NCBI GenBank assembly: GCA_045634085.1
Contig: JAZQZM010000052.1
Location: 32,454-96,453, forward strand
Source: HGM04593 sp045634085
GTDB taxonomy: Bacteria > Bacteroidota > Bacteroidia > Bacteroidales > Bacteroidaceae
Length of the DNA stretch: 64,000 nt
Direction: 5' to 3'
Of the stretch, positions 24,485 to 32,622 are shown piece after piece; position 1 is the first letter of the stretch, and each line of letters starts with the position of its first letter. Below the pieces are notes generated by a model. The model searched no databases. It had not been told where the DNA came from and was given only the letters and a program-made list of their open reading frames with translations. The translations under genes were made by a program, and so were the position numbers.

Positions 24485-26197
24485 ATGATTCGCCGCAACA
24501 GTTTTGTCATTTCAAGGGCTATGAGGTACTTCCTCAGCGCATCGGTCATGACATCGCTTGCAGGACAGCTTGCCGTCACCACCGATGCAGTAATAGTAAG
24601 CCACATGGTTGGACCCGATGCCCTCTCGGCAATAAATATGGTCATGCCGCTGACAATGCTGTTCAGCTGCGCCAGCATACTTGTTGGCCTGGGAGGCAGC
24701 ATACTTGCCGCAAAGGCCATAGGCAGCCACAACAAGGAACGGCTGAACCACACATTCACAATAGCACTTATAATGCTTGCATTTGCGGGCATAGCCATAT
24801 CCACATTTGCATACAGCAACAGTGGAGCCATTGTAGACCTTATTTGCGACGATGCGCGCATTGCCCCTCATGCACTGGAATACACAAGAATCATCACTGC
24901 AGGAGCGCTGTTCCTGGTCTTTTCAAACGGAATAAACTACTTTGTAAGCACAGACGGCAGCCCCGGACTGGTAACCAAGGGTGTGGTCGCCGGTGCCATA
25001 GCAAACGTGGTACTCGACATCATACTTGTCAAATTCATGGGCATAGCCGGTTCGGCATGGGCTACCATAATAAATTATATCATAACGCTTATTGTAGTAT
25101 CCACACACTTTTTCAGGAAGAGCAGCAGTTACCGTCTTGTCAATCCCTTAAAAGGAGCCGTAGGGTACATTATCAGCAACCTCTACGAAGGACTCCCACT
25201 CATGCTCGGGAACCTGCTTCTTGGCAGCGCAGTATTCATTATCAACAGTATGATACTTGAGGCAGCAGGAGCCGATGGCATATACATCTGGGCAGTATGC
25301 CTGCAGGTACTAATGCTCACATTCGTAATATTGAACGGTGTGGGCAATGCCATGCTCTCTATTGGTGGGGTACTTGTAGGAGAGAAAGACTATCGTGGAA
25401 TAGAGATACTGACCTCCCTGTCACTGAAGCTTGTAGGAGGGGTACTTTCACTCTTCATGCTGCTTGTACTGCTGTTTCCGGAAGTGCCGACATACATGTT
25501 CGGAGCTGATGAAGCACCGGCAAATATCGATATTGAGAACCCGTTGCGCATATTCTCACTGCTACTTGTTCCATTCGCTGTGACACTTGTGATGAGGTTC
25601 CTGTTCCAGATTCTTGAGCACCGCATACTGAGCCTTGTAATGTCGGCAGGACAACTGGCGGGCATGATTACCTGCCTGTGGATATATACAGAGGTTGCAC
25701 CAGAAGTTCTTTGGTGGAGTTTCCCTGTATCGGCCGTAGCGCTAATACTCATACAGTTGGTTGCAACATCCGTAATATACCTGGCTAAAAGGGACGTTTC
25801 GCCGGTAACCCTTATTCCAAAATACCACGCAGGTGAGTCATCGGCCGACTTTTCAGTAGCCTACAACAACATGGCCACAAACCATGCAATTGAAAAAATT
25901 GACGAATTCCTGAGACGGTGCGAAGTGACTGCTGAAAAGATACAAATATTCAAAAGTGGCTGCAGTGAAATCATGCACAGCCTGGAACAGCATGCCGGGG
26001 AGAATAAAAAATGCTTTGACATACACATACGCGTCTGCGGTGAGGAGATACATGCAATACTGCGCGACGCTGGTAGGAGAATCACTCTGCAACCCCTACC
26101 GAAAGAAATCCCGGCTACAATAGAGCACAAATACATGTACGGACAGAATGTCCTGTTCATACACTTCTTCAAGAAATATGACTTTCGGGAGAATTAA
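24485..26197 (+). CDS. MATE-family efflux transporter with a C-terminal HATPase-like domain
   Basis: Residues about 10-440 form a twelve-helix MATE transporter (LAGQLAVTTDAVIVSHMVG, GLGGSILAAKAIG, GIAGSAWATIINYI), an Na+- or H+-coupled exporter of drugs or metabolites in the inner membrane. Residues about 440-570 are soluble and normally absent. They include an NHAIEKIDEFLRRCEV helix, CSEIMHSLEQHAG and IHAILRDAGRRITLQPL, which resemble the N-box and G1-box of anti-sigma/HATPase domains (E-N-H-, then R-D-G-PFNPL), but key Asn and Gly residues are replaced. A regulatory role in which the ATPase function was lost is an inference. Ends in a shared terminator with frdB. Confidence 0.85.
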   Translation: MIRRNSFVISRAMRYFLSASVMTSLAGQLAVTTDAVIVSHMVGPDALSAINMVMPLTMLFSCASILVGLGGSILAAKAIGSHNKERLNHTFTIALIMLAFAGIAISTFAYSNSGAIVDLICDDARIAPHALEYTRIITAGALFLVFSNGINYFVSTDGSPGLVTKGVVAGAIANVVLDIILVKFMGIAGSAWATIINYIITLIVVSTHFFRKSSSYRLVNPLKGAVGYIISNLYEGLPLMLGNLLLGSAVFIINSMILEAAGADGIYIWAVCLQVLMLTFVILNGVGNAMLSIGGVLVGEKDYRGIEILTSLSLKLVGGVLSLFMLLVLLFPEVPTYMFGADEAPANIDIENPLRIFSLLLVPFAVTLVMRFLFQILEHRILSLVMSAGQLAGMITCLWIYTEVAPEVLWWSFPVSAVALILIQLVATSVIYLAKRDVSPVTLIPKYHAGESSADFSVAYNNMATNHAIEKIDEFLRRCEVTAEKIQIFKSGCSEIMHSLEQHAGENKKCFDIHIRVCGEEIHAILRDAGRRITLQPLPKEIPATIEHKYMYGQNVLFIHFFKKYDFREN

Positions 26198-26214
26198 AAT
26201 TTCCCAATAATATG

Positions 26215-26245
26215 ACAGGAGGCTGCACATTGTGTAGCCTCCTGT
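26215..26245. terminator. Bidirectional terminator between the MATE gene and frdB
   Basis: A 10-bp stem ACAGGAGGCT (26215-26224) / AGCCTCCTGT (26236-26245) between two convergent genes. Confidence 0.8.
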
Positions 26246-26269
26246 AGTTATTATCAAGGATTAACTGTA

Positions 26270-27025
26270 TTACTCCTCAACCTTTGCCTTGATGAACTCG
26301 CGGTTCAGACGGGCAATATTGCTGATTGAAACACACTTGGGGCACTCAGCCTCACAAGCACGTGTATTTGTACAGTTACCGAAGCCGAGCTCGTCCATCT
26401 TGGCAACCATAGCCTTTACACGCTTTGCAGCCTCAACCTGACCCTGTGGAAGGAGAGCAAACTGGCTTACCTTAGCCGAAACGAACAGCATGGCTGAACC
26501 GTTCTTACAAGCAGCTACACAAGCACCGCAACCAATACAAGCCGCAGCATCCATAGCCTCCTCGGCAATATCCTTGCCAATGGGGATTGCGTTGGCGTCG
26601 GGCATACCACCGGTGTTGATAGACACATAACCGCCAGCCTGCTGAATCTTGTCGAACGCTGTACGGTCAACCATAAGGTCACGGATTACAGGGAAGCCAG
26701 CTGAACGCCATGGCTCTACTGTAATTGTGTCACCATCCTTGAAACGGCGCATGTACAACTGGCAAGTTGTAGCACCTGTTGCAGGACCGTGAGGATGACC
26801 GTTCACATAAAGTGAACACATACCGCAGATACCCTCGCGACAGTCGTGGTCGAACGCGATAGGCTCCTTGTTCTCATTTACCAACTGCTCGTTAAGGATG
26901 TCGAGCATCTCAAGGAATGATGTATCGCCAGGAATATCCTTCATCTGATAGGTCTCGAATGCACCTTTAGCCTTAGGACCTCTCTGACGCCATACCTTCA
27001 ATGTAAAACTTATATTTTTATCCAT
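26270..27025 (-). CDS. frdB: Fumarate reductase/succinate dehydrogenase iron-sulfur subunit
   Basis: The electron-transfer subunit of the quinol:fumarate reductase complex. The plant-type [2Fe-2S] site is CREGICGMCSLYVNG (Cys at about 62, 67, 70, with a fourth further on in ATTCQLY). The [4Fe-4S] and [3Fe-4S] ligands are CIGCGACVAAC and CTNTRACEAECPKC. The 251-residue length is typical of the Bacteroidota type. It is the last of three genes (cytochrome, flavoprotein, iron-sulfur), 14 bases after frdA. In anaerobic Bacteroidales the complex reduces fumarate in the pathway to succinate and propionate. Confidence 0.95.
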   Translation of the reverse strand: MDKNISFTLKVWRQRGPKAKGAFETYQMKDIPGDTSFLEMLDILNEQLVNENKEPIAFDHDCREGICGMCSLYVNGHPHGPATGATTCQLYMRRFKDGDTITVEPWRSAGFPVIRDLMVDRTAFDKIQQAGGYVSINTGGMPDANAIPIGKDIAEEAMDAAACIGCGACVAACKNGSAMLFVSAKVSQFALLPQGQVEAAKRVKAMVAKMDELGFGNCTNTRACEAECPKCVSISNIARLNREFIKAKVEE

Positions 27026-27039
27026 TGTTACGATTTTTT

Positions 27040-29004
27040 TTAGTTCTTGTAGTTACGTTGCTGTACCTTAATGTACTGATAGTTGAGGTCCTCTTTGAGA
27101 AGCTCTGGCTCCTGACCCTCGCCGGTATACTTCCAGCAAGCTACATATGAGAAGTTCTCATCGTCACGCTTAGCCTCACCCTCCTCGGTCTGGTGCTCCT
27201 CACGGAAGTGACCACCGCAAGACTCCTCACGGTTAAGGGCATCGTATGCCATCAAGCGGCCAATCTCGATGAAGTCGAGCAGACGGAGAGCCTTCTCGAG
27301 CTCAATGTTAAGAGTGTCAGCCTCACCAGGAATACGCAGGTCACTCCAGAAGAGTTTCTCAACGCGGTCAATCTCCTTGATAGCCTTCTCAAGAGACTCC
27401 TTGGTACGTGCCATACCTACATTGTCCCACATTACGAGACCGAGTTCCTTGTGCATAGGATCTACGCTGCGCTTACCCTTGCTTGCCATGAGTTTCGCAA
27501 TCTTGTCATTGACAGCCTTCTCGGCAGCAACGAATTCAGGAGCCTCAGTGCTGAAGCGTGGAACCTGAATCTGGTCGGCAAGATAGTTCTGTATTGTATA
27601 AGGAAGAACGAAGTAACCGTCGGCAAGACCCTGCATGAGAGCCGAAGCACCAAGACGGTTCGCACCATGGTCGCTGAAGTTAGCCTCACCGATAGCGAAC
27701 AAGCCTGGAACAGATGTCTGCAACTCGTAATCAACCCAAATACCACCCATTGTGTAGTGGATAGCAGGGAAGATCATCATAGGCTCCTTGTATGGGTTTG
27801 TATCGGCAATCTCCTCGTACATGTCGAAGAGGTTACCATAACGCTGACGTACAACGTCCTCACCAAGACGCTGGATAGCATACTTGAAATCGAGGAACAC
27901 GGCAAGACCGGTGTTGTTTACGCCGAAGCCCTTGTCGCAACGTTCTTTTGCTGCACGTGATGCAACGTCACGTGGAACAAGGTTACCGAATGCCGGATAA
28001 CGGCGTTCCAAGTAGAAGTCACGGTCCTCATCGGGGATATCATTAGGATGCTTTGTACCGGCCTGGAGTGCCTTTGCATCCTCAAGCTTCTTTGGAACCC
28101 AGATGCGTCCGTCGTTACGGAGTGACTCAGACATAAGAGTAAGCTTAGACTGCTTGTCACCGTGAACGGGAATACATGTAGGGTGAATCTGTGCGTAGCA
28201 TGGGTTTGCAAACCATGCACCCTTACGGTAGCACTGGAGAGCAGCAGAACCATTGCTACCCATAGCATTTGTAGAAAGGAAGTAAGCATTACCGTAACCA
28301 CCGGTACCGATAACAACAGCGTGGGCTGCGAAGCGTTCTACCTTACCAGTTACAAGATTACGTGCGATGATACCGCGTGCACGACCGTCAATGATAACAA
28401 GGTCGAGCATCTCGTAACGTGTGTACAGTTTGACTGTACCCTGGTTTACCTGATAGTTGAGTGCTGAGTATGCACCGAGGAGGAGCTGCTGACCGGTCTG
28501 GCCGCGGGCATAGAATGTACGCGATACCTGAGCACCACCGAATGAACGGTTAGCCAAAAGACCGCCGTACTCGCGAGCAAAAGGTACACACTGCGCTACG
28601 CACTGGTCGATGATAGCACCTGAAACCTCGGCAAGACGGTGAACGTTAGCCTCACGTGCACGGTAGTCACCACCCTTGATTGTATCGTAGAAGAGACGGT
28701 ATACAGAGTCACCGTCGTTCTGATAGTTCTTTGCAGCGTTGATACCACCCTGTGCAGCAATTGAGTGTGCACGACGTGGAGAATCCTGGATACAGAAGTT
28801 GAGAACGTTGAAACCCATAGCACCGAGTGATGCAGCTGCCGAAGCACCGGCAAGACCTGTACCTACAACGATGATATCCAACTTACGTTTGTTGGCAGGG
28901 TTCACCAATTTCTGATGCGCCTTATAGTTAGTCCATTTTTCAGCCAATGGGCCTTCGGGAATTTTAGAATCCACTTTTACTGAACTTATTTTAGCCATAG
29001 TCAT
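27040..29004 (-). CDS. frdA: Fumarate reductase/succinate dehydrogenase flavoprotein subunit
   Basis: Catalytic subunit that interconverts fumarate and succinate. The FAD dinucleotide fold is VVGTGLAGASAAASLGAMG (about 46-64), followed by RRAHSIAAQGGINAAKNY, which includes the His that carries covalent FAD. HPTCIPVHGDKQSKL and MGGIWVDYELQTSVPGLFAIGE are the substrate and capping regions. The 654-residue length fits the class with a single cytochrome b subunit (as in Wolinella and Bacillus). It can start at MTMAK or, 2 codons later, at MAKISS. Confidence 0.96.
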   Translation of the reverse strand: MTMAKISSVKVDSKIPEGPLAEKWTNYKAHQKLVNPANKRKLDIIVVGTGLAGASAAASLGAMGFNVLNFCIQDSPRRAHSIAAQGGINAAKNYQNDGDSVYRLFYDTIKGGDYRAREANVHRLAEVSGAIIDQCVAQCVPFAREYGGLLANRSFGGAQVSRTFYARGQTGQQLLLGAYSALNYQVNQGTVKLYTRYEMLDLVIIDGRARGIIARNLVTGKVERFAAHAVVIGTGGYGNAYFLSTNAMGSNGSAALQCYRKGAWFANPCYAQIHPTCIPVHGDKQSKLTLMSESLRNDGRIWVPKKLEDAKALQAGTKHPNDIPDEDRDFYLERRYPAFGNLVPRDVASRAAKERCDKGFGVNNTGLAVFLDFKYAIQRLGEDVVRQRYGNLFDMYEEIADTNPYKEPMMIFPAIHYTMGGIWVDYELQTSVPGLFAIGEANFSDHGANRLGASALMQGLADGYFVLPYTIQNYLADQIQVPRFSTEAPEFVAAEKAVNDKIAKLMASKGKRSVDPMHKELGLVMWDNVGMARTKESLEKAIKEIDRVEKLFWSDLRIPGEADTLNIELEKALRLLDFIEIGRLMAYDALNREESCGGHFREEHQTEEGEAKRDDENFSYVACWKYTGEGQEPELLKEDLNYQYIKVQQRNYKN

Positions 29005-29037
29005 ATTTGTTTTTATTGTTTTAGAAAAATAGTGTCA

Positions 29038-29757
29038 TCATGCTGCAAACGGACATACGACCTGAGTTGTTGTTGCAGGAGAAATAACACCTGCTGCACC
29101 GGCAACGAGCACTGCAAAGAAACCGAGAACAACGATTGTAGCGAAGATATTACCGATAACCTTCCAACGGCAGAACCATACCTTGTTGTTCCAACCTAGT
29201 GTCTGCATTGCACTCCAGAAACCGTGTGTGAGGTGGAACCAGAGAGCCGCCAACCAGATTACGTAAAGTGAAGCATAGATTGGGTTCTGGAATGTCTTGA
29301 TGATGTAGTGTACACCGTCCTGTGCATAAGTAACATCTACATTCATGCCAAGCATGTGAAGTACCTCGGGCAACTGCATGTTAGCCCAGAAATTGAAGAG
29401 GTGAAGACCCATACCAAGGATGACGATGATACCGAGAGCAAGCATGTTCTGCGATGCCCAAGTCACGCCCTTTGGTCTTTCGTTGACAGCATAACGCTGA
29501 GAACCACGAGCCTTTCTGTTCTGAATTGTAAGGATGAAAGCATAAACGAAATGCAGAAGCACAAGACCGGCAAGACCGGCTGTAGCAATCAAAGCATACC
29601 AGTTTGCTCCCAGGAGCCTACAAATCATGTTGTAACCCTCGCTGCTGAAAACAGCAACCAAGTTCATTGACATATGGAAAAAAAGGAAGAGTACAAGGCC
29701 TACACCCGATACACTCATAATTACCTTTCTTCCCACAGAAGATTTAAATAACCACAT
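29038..29757 (-). CDS. frdC: Fumarate reductase/succinate dehydrogenase cytochrome b subunit
   Basis: Membrane anchor that binds haem b and takes electrons from menaquinol. The 239 residues contain five hydrophobic helices (about 12-33, 54-76, 104-126, 155-178 and 201-225). Candidate haem-ligand His residues lie in FFHMSMN, LLHFVYA, GLHLFNF and WFHLTHGFW. It is the promoter-proximal gene of the operon; frdA begins 34 bases after its stop codon. The single-subunit diheme type is expected for this phylum. Confidence 0.92.
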   Translation of the reverse strand: MWLFKSSVGRKVIMSVSGVGLVLFLFFHMSMNLVAVFSSEGYNMICRLLGANWYALIATAGLAGLVLLHFVYAFILTIQNRKARGSQRYAVNERPKGVTWASQNMLALGIIVILGMGLHLFNFWANMQLPEVLHMLGMNVDVTYAQDGVHYIIKTFQNPIYASLYVIWLAALWFHLTHGFWSAMQTLGWNNKVWFCRWKVIGNIFATIVVLGFFAVLVAGAAGVISPATTTQVVCPFAA

Positions 29758-30144
29758 AATGAATTGATATTAAATTATATAATAAATAAATAGTTCACTC
29801 GTAGGCACAATACACCTTTTTACAAATGACAAAAATAAACTATTTTTTATAAAAAAAACGAAATTGACGAATAATTTTAAGCCCGTGGCAGTTTTGAAAC
29901 TCCTGTACCACTATAATAAACGAGGCAATGATATCGACTGTTTACAACAGACGAAGTCCTTTAATACAGAACAGGAATAAGAATGAATATGGCATAACAG
30001 AGCTGTTTTGGCAAGAATGTCAAGGAAAACCTTGCCATTAAAATCCTCTTTTGCTACATTTGCGGTATCATGGCTTATTTTGTATTATTGCAAGCCTGAA
30101 CGGTTGCACAAAGAGACGACAAAACATAACAACAATAAAAAAAG
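29758..30144. other. Divergent regulatory gap between frdC and the symporter gene
   Basis: A 387-base AT-rich gap between divergent operons. For the frd operon a -7-like TATTTTTG lies at 29830-29837 on the minus strand, without a clear -33 box. For the symporter gene a better promoter lies at 30031-30062. I see no inverted repeat or gene. Confidence 0.5.
30031..30062 (+). promoter_or_regulatory. Probable promoter of the GPH symporter gene
   Basis: CTTG (30031-30034), 20 bases and TACATTTG (30055-30062), one base from consensus in the -33 box. About 75 bases of leader precede the gene. Confidence 0.55.
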
Positions 30145-31845
30145 ATGGCAACACTAAAAGAAAAAATCGGCTATGGATTCGGCGACATGGCCTCGTCAAT
30201 GTTCTGGAAGGTATTCAGCGCATACCTGCCAATGTTCTACACCTATGTTTTCGGACTCGACCTCTCGGTAGCAGCACTGCTGTTCCTTGTTACAAAGATC
30301 TGGGATGCAGTATCGGACCCCATGATGGGTATTATCGCCGACCGCACAAGCACCAAATGGGGCAAGTACCGTCCCTACCTGCTATGGATTTCGGTTCCCT
30401 TTGCCATTTCGGGCATACTGCTGTTCACAACACCCGACCTGGCTGAGACAGGAAAGAACGTGTGGGCGTTTGTAACATATATCTTAATGATGACCGTATA
30501 TACAGCAATAAACGTGCCTTACGGTTCAATGCTTGGCGTGATGACTGAAGACTCCGATGAAAAGACTGTTTTTTCATCGTACAGAATGTTCTTCGCGTAT
30601 ACAGGTTCGTTCATCGTACTTGCCCTTTGGGAACCGCTGTGCAACATGTTCGCTGGAGAGACCGGCAAACTTACATATGACCCTGCCGCATGGCAATGGG
30701 CAATGGTTGTCGTGGGAGTGACATGCGCAGCACTGTTTGTGCTTACATTTGCAATGACAAAGGAGAGAATAAAATCCACAACCGAGAAGAAGAACACCAG
30801 CGTCATGAAAGACCTGTTCTCACTCTTCAGGAACGGACCATGGTGGATTCTGCTCGGCGGAGTACTCTTCTTCAACTTCTTCGGAGCAATAAGATATGCT
30901 GTAATTCCTTACTACTTCACTACACTCATCGGGGATGGCAACACATTGTCGTTCTTTTCGATTGAGTTCGCATTCTACGCAGGAATTTTCTTTACAATAG
31001 GTGAAATTGCCAACATGGCAGGTGTTGCCATGGCAACTCCAACAACATTCAAATTGGGCAAAAAGAGCACATTCCTGTACTCACTGTTCATAATCATGGC
31101 ACTCTGCATCGCATTCTATTATGTACCTACAAGCGGAAGCACTGCATACTGGACGCTGCTTGCACTGCAGATTGCGACCGGCATTTTCACAGGTATCATA
31201 TCACCGCTTGTGTGGAGTATGTACGCCGACATATCGGACTACGCAGAACTCAAGTTCAAGACAGCATCGACAGGACTCATCTTCTCTTCATCATCAATGG
31301 CACAGAAGTTCGGCGGCGCATTCGGTACTGCAGCCGTACTTTGGTTGCTTGCTGCATTCGGTTTTAATACATTCGCCACACAGGGTGCGTCATTTGTCGA
31401 GAACAGCAACGTTATTGAGATAAGTTTCAACGATGACATAAGCACACAGCCTGCCGACGGACTGACAATTACAGGAGAGAACGGCTACACTGCACCAGTC
31501 AAGATTGAAAGCGACAGCAAGACACTGAAGGTTGACCTTGGCGAGAGCATCTGCCAAGCCGGCACCTACTCAATTGCCATACCTGAGAATATGGTTGTGC
31601 GCAAGAAGGACAACTCACCTTTCGCGGGTACTGTTGAACTGAAGGCCGATACAGACAAAAAGGTTGAGAGTGTAGATGTAAAGACCGTAACAAAACAGAC
31701 CGACGATGCAATTGAAGGCATACGCCTGCTCATCAGCTGGGTTCCGGCCGGCATCGCAGCAATTGCAGCACTCTTTATCTTCATCTACCCGCTTACCACC
31801 AACCGCATGAAGGAAATAAACGAGGAACTGAAGAAGACAAGATAA
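30145..31845 (+). CDS. GPH-family (MelB-like) sugar:cation symporter with an inserted Ig-like domain
   Basis: A major-facilitator-type transporter of the glycoside-pentoside-hexuronide family (KIGYGFGDMASSMFW, LVTKIWDAVSDPMMG, IADRTSTKWGKYRPYLLW, the Asp/Arg pattern of MelB). It probably imports a sugar or glycoside with Na+ or H+. Residues about 415-515 between the last two helices are not part of a normal transporter: this segment of about 100 residues is hydrophilic and beta-rich (VIEISFNDDIST, DGLTITGENGYTAPVKIES, KTLKVDLGESICQAGTYSIAI) and looks like a bacterial Ig-like (SbsA/Big_5-type) domain. Without it the length would be about 466, as usual for the family. Substrate unknown. Confidence 0.88.
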   Translation: MATLKEKIGYGFGDMASSMFWKVFSAYLPMFYTYVFGLDLSVAALLFLVTKIWDAVSDPMMGIIADRTSTKWGKYRPYLLWISVPFAISGILLFTTPDLAETGKNVWAFVTYILMMTVYTAINVPYGSMLGVMTEDSDEKTVFSSYRMFFAYTGSFIVLALWEPLCNMFAGETGKLTYDPAAWQWAMVVVGVTCAALFVLTFAMTKERIKSTTEKKNTSVMKDLFSLFRNGPWWILLGGVLFFNFFGAIRYAVIPYYFTTLIGDGNTLSFFSIEFAFYAGIFFTIGEIANMAGVAMATPTTFKLGKKSTFLYSLFIIMALCIAFYYVPTSGSTAYWTLLALQIATGIFTGIISPLVWSMYADISDYAELKFKTASTGLIFSSSSMAQKFGGAFGTAAVLWLLAAFGFNTFATQGASFVENSNVIEISFNDDISTQPADGLTITGENGYTAPVKIESDSKTLKVDLGESICQAGTYSIAIPENMVVRKKDNSPFAGTVELKADTDKKVESVDVKTVTKQTDDAIEGIRLLISWVPAGIAAIAALFIFIYPLTTNRMKEINEELKKTR

Positions 31846-31862
31846 CAACGACACATTCCTTG

Positions 31863-31911
31863 TTTTATATGACAAATGGCGTGCTAACGGCACGCCATTT
31901 GTCATATAAAA
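31863..31911. terminator. Bidirectional terminator hairpin after the symporter gene
   Basis: A perfect 22-bp inverted repeat (31863-31884 and 31890-31911) with a 5-base loop and T/A runs at both ends, between the symporter and the convergent acetyltransferase gene. Confidence 0.85.
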
Positions 31912-31955
31912 CCAAAGCCAGACCTGGCTAAACAACAATTTATCGTCAAAACCAT

Positions 31956-32411
31956 TCAAGCGAGTTCCTCTTCGTACATGATGTAATGGCACTCAGTCAT
32001 ACCCACACTTTCGTACACTTTCTGAGCCCTCGTGTTTTTCTTGTCTACATACAGCCTCACCCAAGTTACACCCTGCTCCAAGGCCATCTCCTTGACCTTG
32101 GAATACATTGCACGGTACACGCCCTTCCCGCGATGTCCGGGAACAACATACACACTCTGTACCCACCAATACCACACACAGTTCCAGTCACTCCACTCGC
32201 GTGTAACCATCAGGCTACCCACTGGAACGCCGGCACTCCTTGCAACCATATAAAGACCTTTGGCCGGGTCCTCCACTACAGCACGCACACCGCGCTGTAC
32301 ACGTTCAAGGGAGAGAACTGCACCTTCGGACTCCATTGCCATTTCCACCTGAAATGCCGCAAGAGTTCCAATATCATCAACACCACCCGGGGTAATCATG
32401 TATTCATCCAT
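31956..32411 (-). CDS. GNAT-family N-acetyltransferase
   Basis: A 151-residue acetyl-CoA-dependent acyltransferase. The acetyl-CoA-binding motif A is VVPGHRGKGVYRAMYSK (R/QxxGxG/A type), after the beta4 strand WWVQSVYV; motif B follows with ARLYVDKKNTRAQKVYESVGM-like residues (VRLYVDKKNTRAQKVYESVG). I choose the ATG at 32411 (MDEYMITPGG), because the preceding 27 residues of the open frame show no family features. The acceptor substrate is unknown. Stands alone, between the symporter terminator and the mnmG promoter. Confidence 0.85.
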   Translation of the reverse strand: MDEYMITPGGVDDIGTLAAFQVEMAMESEGAVLSLERVQRGVRAVVEDPAKGLYMVARSAGVPVGSLMVTREWSDWNCVWYWWVQSVYVVPGHRGKGVYRAMYSKVKEMALEQGVTWVRLYVDKKNTRAQKVYESVGMTECHYIMYEEELA

Positions 32412-32533
32412 TCTGCTATGCTTTTCAAATATACACCGGCTGTAAAGATACTGTTTACTTCCGTTTCGCGCAAATTTTATTACACCGTGCACATTATGCG
32501 CAGCCGCGCACGTTTAAATTATTATTTTCAAAT

Positions 32534-32565
32534 TTTGCGATTGCCACTAAGTTATATTATTTTTG
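32534..32565 (+). promoter_or_regulatory. Promoter of the mnmG operon
   Basis: TTTG (32534-32537), 20 bases, TATTTTTG (32558-32565): a good match to the consensus. The predicted transcript starts about 50 bases before the chosen mnmG start. Confidence 0.7.
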
Positions 32566-32622
32566 TACATTATAATTTGGGGTAATATGGTGTTACCCCG
32601 GCAAAAGAGGAGGAGTAACAAG

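Noticed and set aside
23953..25260. Plus-strand frame of 435 codons rich in His and Cys
   Set aside because: It overlaps engB antisense and the MATE gene in another frame; its composition is that of a frame shadow.
27960..27985. Half parS site TTGTTCCACGTGACG inside frdA (minus strand)
   Set aside because: Only the left 11 bases match; the right arm is unrelated, and the codons encode conserved VPRDVASR residues.
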